A stretch of 64,000 bases of DNA from Allacma fusca (lineage: Eukaryota; Arthropoda; Collembola; Symphypleona; Sminthuridae), in assembly GCA_947179485.1 (NCBI GenBank), contig OX359246.1, positions 248,001-312,000 on the forward strand. The letters are read 5' to 3'. The position numbers and the translations under genes are program-made. The notes under the pieces were generated by a model that was not told where the DNA came from, ran no database searches, and worked only from the letters and a program-made list of their open reading frames with translations. This document shows, piece after piece, positions 35,641 to 47,900 of this stretch (position 1 is the first letter of the stretch; the number at the start of each line of letters is the position of its first letter).

Positions 35641-37437
35641 CTGAAGATGCAGAAATGGATAACTTCAAACCATTATTCAAATAATTCGTTTAATTAATCT
35701 TCACTTTACGATTAAACGGAAATAATTCTTAGGGGCGAAGCGAGTCTAGGAGCGTTGTTTTCTTTAACGGAATTTGTCTCGCCCATAAATTTACACTGGG
35801 CGTACCTACGGTGAGGTTCAAAGTATCATTGGAACCGCCGTGACCTGACATTGAGATATGAAAATATCAAAGACATATAATAAGACATAATATCAGGACA
35901 AATTTCGGAGTGTTCATGACGAAGCTGAAGATGCAGAAATAGTTAAGCTCACTTATCCTACATTTTACTAAGTAACTCAACAATTTTAAATTAATATACA
36001 TCCGTTTTCTGTTTAAAATTTAACTACAGCAAACTTACTAAAAAACACGTTCCTAACACACACACATTTAGTGAATAATGTGATTGGATTGTAAACCAGA
36101 AGGCTATGTCAGGAGCAAAGAAACCTTGGGGAGATTCATAAAAATCCCTACTCGTATGAGGACGTATGTTCGAGTGATCACTTTGGAGCTGAAGACGCGG
36201 AAATGAATTGGATCGATTGTCATACATTTTACTCAATTATCAAATTATTTAAAAAAGCATCTCTACATTACTGGCCGAATCCCGCTGTTATCTGCTAATG
36301 TAAAGCTTGGCGTTCTCATTTCACTATATAGCAAGCCACAATGTAGTATATTACTTCACTATATGGCCAAGCAAACCGGTGGTATACACAGCAAGCAAGC
36401 GAGAAGCACAGTGAGCTGAGCGACGAGAGAAACCAAAAAAGCTCTCTTCTGCGACAGAGTTTCAGGTTTCAGCTCGTAATGATTCTCGGCTATATACACA
36501 CCACTTGCTGGAAGGTATGTCAGATTAGTGCTGTAATATTTGGCCATTATCTAAAAATGCTTAATATTGTACGCTTTATTGAGCTTCCAGTAGACTTCCC
36601 AAGTGAAATTTCCTCTACTAAATCCTGAACATCATATCTCCCAGTCTATGTGTTCATATTCAAGCCTACAACGAATGTGCGAATGCTCCACTCATATGTG
36701 CGTGGTTATGGAACTCAATTCTATCTCCATGCATTACAATTGCAAGTTGATTATTTTGTCAAATTGAAGCCGAAAGGTCACTATGCGCTATCATTCCAAC
36801 TAAATGTACCTTCTAAATTTCCAACCCTTAAGAATTTGAGTACAGCATTTCAGTGACTGAACTAAGTACGTATAAGTGTGGTATTCCTATTAGGGAATAC
36901 TTATTCTGACACTTTTTATATTTACGTCAGTTAAATTCTCAAATACTATATTGGTGAAGTTAATTGCTCATTACTTTTTAATCACAAGCCTTAACATCCA
37001 CATTTCGTCTTTGTATCCTCTAAAAATATTATTAGGCAATAAGGATTGATTTGTAGGAAACACGGAGTTTAGTAACAAAAGCCCTTCAAACGTGTTGCGC
37101 TACTACGAATTCTTTTCATTTTCCTATTTTAAATATTCAATGCGTCTTGTGTTGATATACTTCAGCTAAGGACAAATGTTGGAGTGATCATAACGGAGCT
37201 GAAGATGCAGAAATGGATAATTTCACTCAATAATTTTGAATTAGTATATTATAATATATAAATCATGTTATTGAATTGTTAACATCAAGGCTATGTACTG
37301 AGCAAAGAACTCTTGAAAAGATTCATAGAAATATCTCCCGGACAAATGTGATCATGACGGAACTGAAGATGCAGAAATGGATTAGATCACTTGTTCCACA
37401 TTTCACTCAATTACTTAATTGTTTTAAATTTATTATA

Positions 37438-38263
37438 CAGTAAAACCTGTATATAATGGCCGTTCATATAGTGGTTTCCTGTCAATAGTTGTCAAATTTG
37501 GCTTCCCGGTCCCACCTCCTATCCTTTATCATAGGGAATTCCCTCCATATAATGGTTTTCTATATAGTGGTAACCTGTTCATAGTGGTCTAATGAGCATG
37601 CCCCTTCAGTTCAAAATACAGCTTAAAGTACCTGTATATAGTGGTCAACCTGTCAGAACGAAAGGATAAAACTCGCGCAAACCCGAACCAATGACACAGC
37701 TGCTTGAGTTTAGTGCAATTAAAGGCATTTTGGGGCGTTTTTATCTCCAGCCATTTCATACTGCATGTATTTGTACCAAATCAAACGATGGTTCATTGAC
37801 TCTATTATTAGTCCTTTGAAGTATTTAAATTAACTAATAGTTACTTTTAATCATCTTAAAAAATTATTGGTAGCTTTAAAAGATCTCAGACGATTAAATC
37901 CTCCTGAGGTAATTCGACACGAAACTTCGTCGAATAAATATGTTGACCCAATTTCTCTATGGAGAATGTCTCAAAAGATAAGATGCTCTGAAGATCACTG
38001 CAGTATTCTTCAAGATTCCCTTGCAAAGTTGAAAATTCGAAGTCTCAAGCAGAAGTAAATTAGTGAATATTTTTAAAAAGTGTAAAATTGCTGGTTGTCA
38101 ATAACGTATATGCAATTCAAGCTGTCGGATTCCTGCTCGTATGCCTAGATTTGTATGTGTTTATATAGTGACTTTTGACCACTATATACTTATACAGTGG
38201 TCCCTGTCTATAGTGGTCAAATTTCGGCGTCCCTCGGAAAACCATTGTATACAGGTTTTACTG
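37438..38263. mobile_element. pogo/Tigger-like non-autonomous element, copy 1
   Basis: TIRs CAGTAAAACCTGTATATAATGG / CCATTGTATACAGGTTTTACTG are flanked by TA on both sides. Both ends are rich in TATAGTGGTC words, as in pogo/Tigger-type elements. A 63-codon ORF (37867-38058) may be a transposase remnant but is not recognisable. Confidence 0.8.
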
Positions 38264-39449
38264 TATACTAATCTCTACATTATTAGCCGAATCCCGCTGT
38301 TATCTGCTAATGTAAAGCTTGGCGTTCTCATTTCACTATATAGCAAGCCACAATGTAGTATATTACTTCACTATATGGCCAAGCAAACCGGTGGTATACA
38401 CAGCAAGCAAGCGAGAAGCACAGTGAGCTGAGCGACGAGAGAAACCAAAAAAGCTCTCTTCTGCGACAGAGTTTCAGGTTTCAGCTCGTAATGATTCTCG
38501 GCTATATACACACCACTTGCTGGAAGGTATGTCAGATTAGTGCTGTAATATTTGGCCATTATCTAAAAATGCTTAATATTGTACGCTTTATTGAGCTTCC
38601 AGTAGACTTCCCAAGTGAAATTTCCTCTACTAAATCCTGAACATCATATCTCCCAGTCTATGTGTTCATATTCAAGCCTACAACGAATGTGCGAATGCTC
38701 CACTCATATGTGCGTGGTTATGGAACTCAATTCTATCTCCATGCATTACAATTGCAAGTTGATTATTTTGTCAAATTGAAGCCGAAAGGTCACTATGCGC
38801 TATCATTCCAACTAAATGTACCTTCTAAATTTCCAACCCTTAAGAATTTGAGTACAGCATTTCAGTGACTGAACTAAGTACGTATAAGTGTGGTATTCCT
38901 ATTAGGGAATACTTATTCTGACACTTTTTATATTTACGTCAGTTAAATTCTCAAATACTATATTGGTGAAGTTAATTGCTCATTACTTTTTAATCACAAG
39001 CCTTAACATCCACATTTCGTCTTTGTATCCTCTAAAAATATTATTAGGCAATAAGGATTGATTTGTAGGAAACACGGAGTTTAGTAACAAAAGCCCTTCA
39101 AACGTGTTGCGCTACTACGAATTCTTTTCATTTTCCTATTTTAAATATTCAATGCGTCTTGTGTTGATATACTTCAGCTAAGGACAAATGTTGGAGTGAT
39201 CATAACGGAGCTGAAGATGCAGAAATGGATAATTTCACTCAATAATTTTGAATTAGTATATTATAATATATAAATCATGTTATTGAATTGTTAACATCAA
39301 GGCTATGTACTGAGCAAAGAACTCTTGAAAAGATTCATAGAAATATCTCCCGGACAAATGTGATCATGACGGAACTGAAGATGCAGAAATGGATTAGATC
39401 ACTTGTTCCACATTTCACTCAATTACTTAATTGTTTTAAATTTATTATA

Positions 39450-40275
39450 CAGTAAAACCTGTATATAATGGCCGTTCATATAGTGGTTTCCTGTCAATAG
39501 TTGTCAAATTTGGCTTCCCGGTCCCACCTCCTATCCTTTATCATAGGGAATTCCCTCCATATAATGGTTTTCTATATAGTGGTAACCTGTTCATAGTGGT
39601 CTAATGAGCATGCCCCTTCAGTTCAAAATACAGCTTAAAGTACCTGTATATAGTGGTCAACCTGTCAGAACGAAAGGATAAAACTCGCGCAAACCCGAAC
39701 CAATGACACAGCTGCTTGAGTTTAGTGCAATTAAAGGCATTTTGGGGCGTTTTTATCTCCAGCCATTTCATACTGCATGTATTTGTACCAAATCAAACGA
39801 TGGTTCATTGACTCTATTATTAGTCCTTTGAAGTATTTAAATTAACTAATAGTTACTTTTAATCATCTTAAAAAATTATTGGTAGCTTTAAAAGATCTCA
39901 GACGATTAAATCCTCCTGAGGTAATTCGACACGAAACTTCGTCGAATAAATATGTTGACCCAATTTCTCTATGGAGAATGTCTCAAAAGATAAGATGCTC
40001 TGAAGATCACTGCAGTATTCTTCAAGATTCCCTTGCAAAGTTGAAAATTCGAAGTCTCAAGCAGAAGTAAATTAGTGAATATTTTTAAAAAGTGTAAAAT
40101 TGCTGGTTGTCAATAACGTATATGCAATTCAAGCTGTCGGATTCCTGCTCGTATGCCTAGATTTGTATGTGTTTATATAGTGACTTTTGACCACTATATA
40201 CTTATACAGTGGTCCCTGTCTATAGTGGTCAAATTTCGGCGTCCCTCGGAAAACCATTGTATACAGGTTTTACTG
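39450..40275. mobile_element. pogo/Tigger-like non-autonomous element, copy 2
   Basis: The same element carried along in the second 2012-bp unit, with identical TIRs and TA flanks. It arose by tandem duplication, not by a second insertion. Confidence 0.8.
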
Positions 40276-41999
40276 TATACTAATCTCTACATTATTAGCC
40301 GAATCCCGCTGTTATCTGCTAATGTAAAGCTTGGCGTTCTCATTTCACTATATAGCAAGCCACAATGTAGTATATTACTTCACTATATGGCCAAGCAAAC
40401 CGGTGGTATACACAGCAAGCAAGCGAGAAGCACAGTGAGCTGAGCGACGAGAGAAACCAAAAAAGCTCTCTTCTGCGACAGAGTTTCAGGTTTCAGCTCG
40501 TAATGATTCTCGGCTATATACACACCACTTGCTGGAAGGTATGTCAGATTAGTGCTGTAATATTTGGCCATTATCTAAAAATGCTTAATATTGTACGCTT
40601 TATTGAGCTTCCAGTAGACTTCCCAAGTGAAATTTCCTCTACTAAATCCTGAACATCATATCTCCCAGTCTATGTGTTCATATTCAAGCCTACAACGAAT
40701 GTGCGAATGCTCCACTCATATGTGCGTGGTTATGGAACTCAATTCTATCTCCATGCATTACAATTGCAAGTTGATTATTTTGTCAAATTGAAGCCGAAAG
40801 GTCACTATGCGCTATCATTCCAACTAAATGTACCTTCTAAATTTCCAACCCTTAAGAATTTGAGTACAGCATTTCAGTGACTGAACTAAGTACGTATAAG
40901 TGTGGTATTCCTATTAGGGAATACTTATTCTGACACTTTTTATATTTACGTCAGTTAAATTCTCAAATACTATATTGGTGAAGTTAATTGCTCATTACTT
41001 TTTAATCACAAGCCTTAACATCCACATTTCGTCTTTGTATCCTCTAAAAATATTATTAGGCAATAAGGATTGATTTGTAGGAAACACGGAGTTTAGTAAC
41101 AAAAGCCCTTCAAACGTGTTGCGCTACTACGAATTCTTTTCATTTTCCTATTTTAAATATTCAATGCGTCTTGTGTTGATATACTTCAGCTAAGGACAAA
41201 TGTTGGAGTGATCATAACGGAGCTGAAGATGCAGAAATGGATAATTTCACTCAATAATTTTGAATTAGTATATTATAATATATAAATCATGTTATTGAAT
41301 TGTTAACATCAAGGCTATGTACTGAGCAAAGAACTCTTGAAAAGATTCATAGAAATATCTCCCGGACAAATGTGATCATGACGGAACTGAAGATGCAGAA
41401 ACGGATTAGATCACTTGTACTACATTTTACTCAATTATTTTAAGTTAGTATATGTCAATCAATGCACTGAATTGTAAGCCGGATATTCGTGTACTAAGCA
41501 ACGAAACCTTGAGGAAATTCATAGAAATATTTCTTCTGAACCCGGACAAATGTCGGAGTGATCATGACGGAAATGAAGATGCAGGAAAGGATAAACCAGA
41601 TGTAGTTAAACGTATGTTTCATCTTTTATGGTTTCCTTGCTCTTTTAAGCAATTGTTCAGCCAATATAAATACATTACCGTCCGGAATGAGTGCATCGTG
41701 CATGACAAAACATGACGTGAGCTGTATGCTATTTAATGTTTTTGGAGCTGCTAATGTCTCGTTGCCGAGGAAACCGCTTATTCTGGTAATGGTGATGGCT
41801 TTATTGTCAAATCAGCTCAGTGAAAACACTGATTAACAACGATAGACATACATTCTATGAGATCTCGATGCACACTGATTTTTTCCTTCTATTTCTATAT
41901 TTTCTATCTACCCCCTGGCTTCAACGTATTTGCTAATAGAATTCTCATTAGATCTTGTTTTCAATTGTAAAGTGCTGGGCATTTTCGACAACGGTTAAG

Positions 42000-44900
42000 A
42001 TGTCACACGAGACTGTGCGATTTTCACGGGCGGATTTAAACAATATTAATTTTGGGAAGCGACGGCCTCTTAACCCGTTGAATTGGCTTGATCGAAAAAA
42101 CAAAATTAACAAGGATAAAGGCCTGGCATACAAAGTTGTTAAAGGAAACCGAGCAGGTCTAACCGTACCGGCAATTAATCCTCCTACTGGCGTGAGTTTA
42201 AACTACTTTTATTGCAATTTATTATACTTTGAATTAGCCTGCTATCTACCTGCCACGAACAATATAATTCAAAACCGCAGAAAAATACTTTGGTGAGAAG
42301 TCATACACCTTTGCATGCTTGAAGTGTATCTATAGTGCCATATCACAGGTAGTTACATACTTGCAGTCGGTCAGTTCATAAACTGGTGAGCTGAACTGAA
42401 CTAGCCCTTATTCGTATTGTTTTTTAATGGACTTGAACAAACTAGATAAATACAGACTTTTGATTGAATGAGTTTAAATTGAACTGAGAAAGACATATTG
42501 GGAATGTGAACCAACGTTCATCATACGTTCAACACAAACTGAACTGAATTGAACTTAAGAGTCAGGGTTTGAATATAAGCTTATATAATCGTGAACACAA
42601 AACGAATATTATATATCTCTAAAGTGCGTGCACATAAATTTTATTGTAGTATCTCTTGTAATTTTGACTTTTTGATTTATTATTTTTTAACGATAATATT
42701 CCGGTAGGATAGACTAATACAAATTTGTTATATAACTGGGTAAAACGAAAACAAGTGAGTTTATTCATGTCTGCATCTTCAGCTCCGTCACGATCATTTC
42801 GACAGTTTTCTGGTTTTACGGTACACTTCTTGAGAACCTTCTAAAAGTTTCCCAAGACAATATTCCGGAGTCCAGTGACATTATTCATTAATCTTGTGCG
42901 TTAGGGAGGTGTGTCCTATTTTTAGTGGTTTTGACCATGGGCGAAATTTATGTTATATTTTTTATGGTTTGAACCGTAGTTTAATAAAAACCAATGATTT
43001 AAATCAACGTGCAAATCACATTAAATTTTAATATTTTCAATCCGAAATGTACATATTTTGTCTTGCACAAAACTTGCATTTTGCATTCCACTTATGTCAG
43101 TTGTACTCATCTCCTCTATTAGTGTTTTTATTTCAATTTGGTCGTCAACTTATTATCTTACAAGTAACCTTCGCCATATGCGACCCTTAAAACCAACAGA
43201 TAGCATTAGAAGGACTTATGATGAATGCATGCCGTAAATGTTGCATTCATCTAATATAGTGTCAAAATGGAAATTACGCGTGGGATTGATCATTGGAAAT
43301 TTTACGTTGAATAGTGGGGACCTTTATTGACGAGTTAGAATTTAAAAATACTGTGCGATTTCCCGTGCAAACATGGCGAGATGGTTGTTAGCACATTAGG
43401 AAGAAAATGGTACATTAGAAATTCGGAAGCGTTTGTAGAATGAAAAAGTTGTCAAACATGTCTTTATAGTGCAAAAGGTTTGTCAGAATTATAACAAGTT
43501 GAATATTTAATGTTTTATAATACTTACTGATTTTGGGAAATAAGCAAATTCCTTCAGATTTACATGCCTTTGCAAATTATTCAATGCTTTGAATTGAAAA
43601 TTTGTTTAAATTAAAAAAACCTGGTTTAAACAAAAAAATCGGTTTAAACCAAAAAACTGGTTGTTTTGTTTTTTATTAAAAACCAAAAGAAACAAACCCT
43701 GCTTCGCCACTAAATCATTCTTATGCTAAGCCACTGTAAGAAAGAACCACAATTTGAGAAAATAAAATATTTGGTGCTGGTAGATTAGCCAGTCCCCACT
43801 AACGGCATCTGTTTGTTCATTCAGGACTTTATTGGTTTTTGGCCTGAATTGACAACAATACGTGCATGCGTACATTTTAAGGGCGAACGATACACTTTCA
43901 GTATTACTTTGTAGTTGATTATACAGCTAAGCGTGGAACCAAAATGCTTAACTAAAACCAGGGAGTGTAAGGCACCCCTCATGTAACGTTGCTGTGTAAT
44001 TAACAGTTAGTTTCCACGCTGTTCAAGCACGTTGTTCTACCATCTTTCTTCTTATACAAGATAGGGATATCGCGAGAAAAGTCCCAACAAGGCTATTGTT
44101 AAAATACTTTTAAAATAATTTCTGAAATGACAGATGATTAGACGAAATAGTAAGTGCGAATGGACTCGACGGTAGCAACATGGAACCAGTGAGAAAAAAG
44201 CAAAAAGGAGATATTGTTGACCACCCCAAGAGTGACTGTTGGTCTTTCTATTTTTGTCACTTTATCAATACATTCTGGTTTTTTACCAACACTGTTGTAC
44301 ATATTACGCACATTTAGTGGTATTAGTCAATTCTCTGTGTGATATAAATGTCCATGCCACTGGATGGTTCCGGTTACAACCAGTTTTTATTGGCTAGTGG
44401 ATTGCAATGGTCGAAATTAATTTTAGCCAATTGTTTCCACCAAGCGGTTTGCTCCAGGTCGGCTGGAACGGGTTTTTATGCAATACATTCCAGGAAATTA
44501 CAAGCCACTTTCCAACCCTGTTCCGGATTAAATACTTTTGTTATATGTATTACTTTAACATTAAACGCGTTCGGCATTTGTCTTTTCCTTGTGCTGATGA
44601 CAACGACTTTGTATTATGATGTTATGGTATCGTTTTTTTCAGATTTTCATTTAGATTTATTTCAGTCTTCCGAAAACGTGCCTGTGATATGATGGAAGGT
44701 ATGAGCAAAAAATTGCGTGTGGTTACATTATGCATGAAAATGTGACTGACTTCTTATGTACATGACACCAGTGGTGAATTTAATATATCCAGGCGTGTTT
44801 TAATTTATCTCATGACATATGCGAATACAGTGTTAAAGCAAGTTGTATTTTCACAGGCCAAGATGTGCCGATGCACGAAAGCAGGATGCCGACAGGATGC

Positions 44901-47900
44901 AAAATTCTACATTGATTTCTACAATTCGTTTAGAGCTGTTAATGCAGATCAGCAAAACCAGATTCTGGGTGATTGCGTGGAGATAAAGTCACCAAAATGT
45001 AGACGAGTTAAATCGGAAAATGCAATTAAGCCTAAAAAGTATTCTTACAGGTAAATCTAATATAGAACTAACTTATGCTTATCCATGCTCAATATATGAC
45101 AATATTATTAACAATTTACTGTAACTGAACGGTGATTACGGAAATAATTCGTTGAAATGAATTGAAAGCAGTTGTTTTATAAGCTGCTAATGTGCCCTGA
45201 ATAAGTACATTATCTGGTCAAACTATCGTAAATGTTATCATTCCTGTAGAAGGTATATCAGAGTACATATAAAAATGTGAGATGCTAACTGGTATATGGA
45301 AATTTTCAACATGTAACGGAAAAATAAAAATTTAGCATTACGTATACACTACGACATTATTATAAAATTATTGATCCCATTTTCGATTACCTTTTCCTTT
45401 TTGATTTTTTACCCTTGCTTTAGAATGTTTCTTTATGAACTTCAACGAATTTAAATAAACTATCGGTGATTGCCAGTTTGCATATCACATATGTCTCATA
45501 CGTGACACTTGGCGGAACTTGCAGTCCCAGTCACTCGAAATTTATAGGATCCTACATGTAAACTCTAGAGGATGAAAGCACCAAATTTGCGGAATATATC
45601 TCAAACGATTTGTTTGCAGGATGATATACTATCCCGTATAGTTATTAGTCCCAACCTCGCATGGGATTTTCTCTAGCTTGTCCAATAGTTGAAAATGTAT
45701 TATTATCTTATGCACTTCTCTACTTCTACTCCATTTCCTCCAAAATTAGAACAACATAACCATCTTTACTACAGTTAGTTAATTTGTAGACAATTGTTAA
45801 TATTTACAATTGTCTAAACAATTACGCTAACTGCCATTAACAATTTCATACATATAAATTTTCACAAATTGTCATCCCAGTCACTCAAAACTGTATGGGA
45901 TTCCAATAGATAACACGTTCTGTGAGAAAATGTACCACAAATCCCATTAGCAATATAGGATCTTATAGAAATCATTCAGCTCGTCAGAAACTGGCACGCA
46001 TTTCTTCGAATTGTAAGAGAGGGTACCATAGTATGTTTTTGGAAAAATTCTATAAGTTGGGTGGCGCAGATATTGCAAGTGCAAGGAACCTAGGAGTTTT
46101 CAGAAAAATCCTATAAGCTGGGGTACCATTGGAAGGTTTTAAAAAAATCCTATCAGTTGGGTGCCACATATCCTGCAAGCTGGAGTACCATAGAACATTT
46201 TTAGAAAAATCCTGCACTTATACTTTGACAAGAATTCTTCGCTCCTCGGCGTTTGGACAAGAGATAGATTATAACCGCCAAATTCACTATACTTCATCAA
46301 CAGCAGTTGACGTTCACATGTTCTTTTTTTGTGATGGGCGCCAAATCAAATTAACGGTTCTTTATTTTGTTTCAATTTTAACTTACAATAAATAACAGTA
46401 AGACAAGTGGAAAATATAATCAGTTTTTGATTGTTGTTTTTTTTAATTCCTACGTGAATTTACTTACTTGTGGATACAATTTTATTTTGCAAAGTGTTTA
46501 ATGTTATTTCCACATAGAACTGCAGTGTAGAGTTTATTACTACGCAGTCACTCGAAATTATAGGAAAACCCATAGGATAAAAGTATCAGATATGGGATTT
46601 TCTCCAGTTTGTCATATAGTTGAACATGTTATTTCCACATAGGATTATAGTATGACAATTTTAGGAGATGTATGTAATTATATGTATGCAAATGTTAATG
46701 GCAGTTAGCTTAATTATCCAGACAATTGTAAATATTGATGATATTTACAATTGTCTAAAAATTAAACTAACTGTAGTAACGATAGTTACTTTTTAATTCT
46801 GAAGGAAAATGGAGTAGAGGTATCCCTTATCTGATATTTTTATCCTATGGTTTTTACATGTAGGATCCTATACAATTCGAGTGACAGGGTAGTAATAAAA
46901 TCTACACTGCAGTTCTACAGTGAAATCTCTTTGTAACGGCCGCTTTATAACGGAATTCTCGTTATACCGAGCAGATTTGTTCATCCCCACCAAAAGTAGT
47001 TGTATAAGTATATTACGTCAGTTATAATCATATAACGGAATAATGCTTACACCGAACAAAAATCCAAGTTCCCTTGCGATTCCGTTATAAACAAATTTTA
47101 CTGTATGAGGAAATAACATGTAACAATACAAAATAAAATTTCAGCCACAAATTAAATAATTTCACGTAGGAATTGGAAAAAATATCGATAAAAATCACAC
47201 ACTGGTTGCATTTTCCTCTAATTGTAAGTTAAAATTAAAACAATCTAAAGAACAGGTAAGTTGATTTGGCGTTCATCACAACCAAAGAGCATGTGAATGA
47301 CAACTGCTGTTGATCAAGTATGGCGAATTTGGCGGTTATAATATATGTCGTGTACAAACGATGAGGAGGCCAGAATCCTTGGCAAAACAAGTAAAGGAAT
47401 TTTCTGAAAATGTCCTATGGTACCCGAAACCATAGGATTTTTCTGAAAATGTCCTATAGTACTCGAACTTACAGGATATGCGGCACCCAACTTATAGGAT
47501 TTTTAAAAAACTTCCTATGGCACCCCCAGCTTACAGGATTTTTCTGAAAACTCCTATGGACCTCGCACTTGCAATATTTGTGCTACCCATCTTATAGAAT
47601 TTTTCCAAAAACTTCGTATGGTACCCTCTCTTGTAAGAAGCGCGTGCCCGTTTCTGACGAGCTAAATGATTTCTATAAAATCCTATACCGCTTGTGGGAT
47701 TTCTGGTACATTTTCTCACAGAACTTGTTTCCTATAGGAATTCCATACAGTTTGCAGTGACTGGGGTGAACAAGCTTTAGACAGAGGAACCAAGATAAGC
47801 TGCCCAACTGCATTGCTCGCTAGACATTCTGGTCAAATGAGCGTCCGTTAATCTCCTTCAATAAACCCAATACCTCCTCTCACTCCCAATTATCTCCCAA

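Larger units (their letters stand above)
36259..41401 (+). repeat. 2012-bp higher-order tandem repeat, ~2.6 copies
   Basis: Units at 36259-38270 and 38271-40282, plus a partial third from 40283 to about 41401. Copies appear identical by eye beyond the first 15 bases of copy 1. Unit edges lie inside the satellite repeat, which fits unequal crossing-over between monomers. Each full unit carries one pogo/Tigger-like element. Near identity means either a very recent duplication or an assembly artefact. Confidence 0.85.
35641..41600 (+). repeat. degenerate ~165-185-bp satellite with conserved CTGAAGATGCAGAAAT core
   Basis: The core CTGAAGATGCAGAAATGG recurs at about 35641, 35925, 36189, 37199, 37363, 39211, 39375, 41223, 41387 and 41571, with spacings of 164, 184, 264 and 284 bp outside the long unit. 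An inverted copy lies near 42768. Flanking segments also recur (GGACAAATGTCGGAGTGATCATGACGGAG before, CACTTGTNCTACATTTTACTCAATTA after). The core is better conserved than the rest. Confidence 0.7.
45877..47766. mobile_element. 1.9-kb inverted-repeat (foldback-like) element
   Basis: Ends are CCCAGTCACTCAAAACTGTATGG and its inverse CCATACAGTTTGCAGTGACTGGG. The arms (about 45877-46440 and 47160-47766) are inverted copies along their length: a 64-codon frame on the plus strand (45922-46116) reappears, diverged, on the minus strand (47531-47719). Arms carry reiterated TCCTATAGTACC/GGATTTTTCTGAAAA words. The loop holds a second palindromic element and a TA-flanked MITE. No target duplication recognised. 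Confidence 0.7.

Noticed and set aside
36359-40571. Repeated 62-codon minus-strand and 63-, 68- and 96-codon plus-strand ORFs in the 2-kb units
   Set aside because: Their identity follows from the tandem duplication and gives no independent evidence of coding; no motif is recognisable.
36259-41401. Tandem block as a CRISPR-like or gene array
   Set aside because: Units are 2 kb and contiguous, with no spacers; it is a eukaryotic higher-order repeat.
42945-43710. Complete hAT element with GGTTTAAACC words
   Set aside because: Ends TAGTGG and CCACTA are suggestive, but the flanking 8-mers do not match, so it is recorded only as a word-rich relic.
44348-44692. 114-codon ORF with hydrophobic stretches
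   Set aside because: It lies in intron 1 just upstream of exon 2, overlaps another open frame (44407-44619), and shows no recognisable domain or splice partner.
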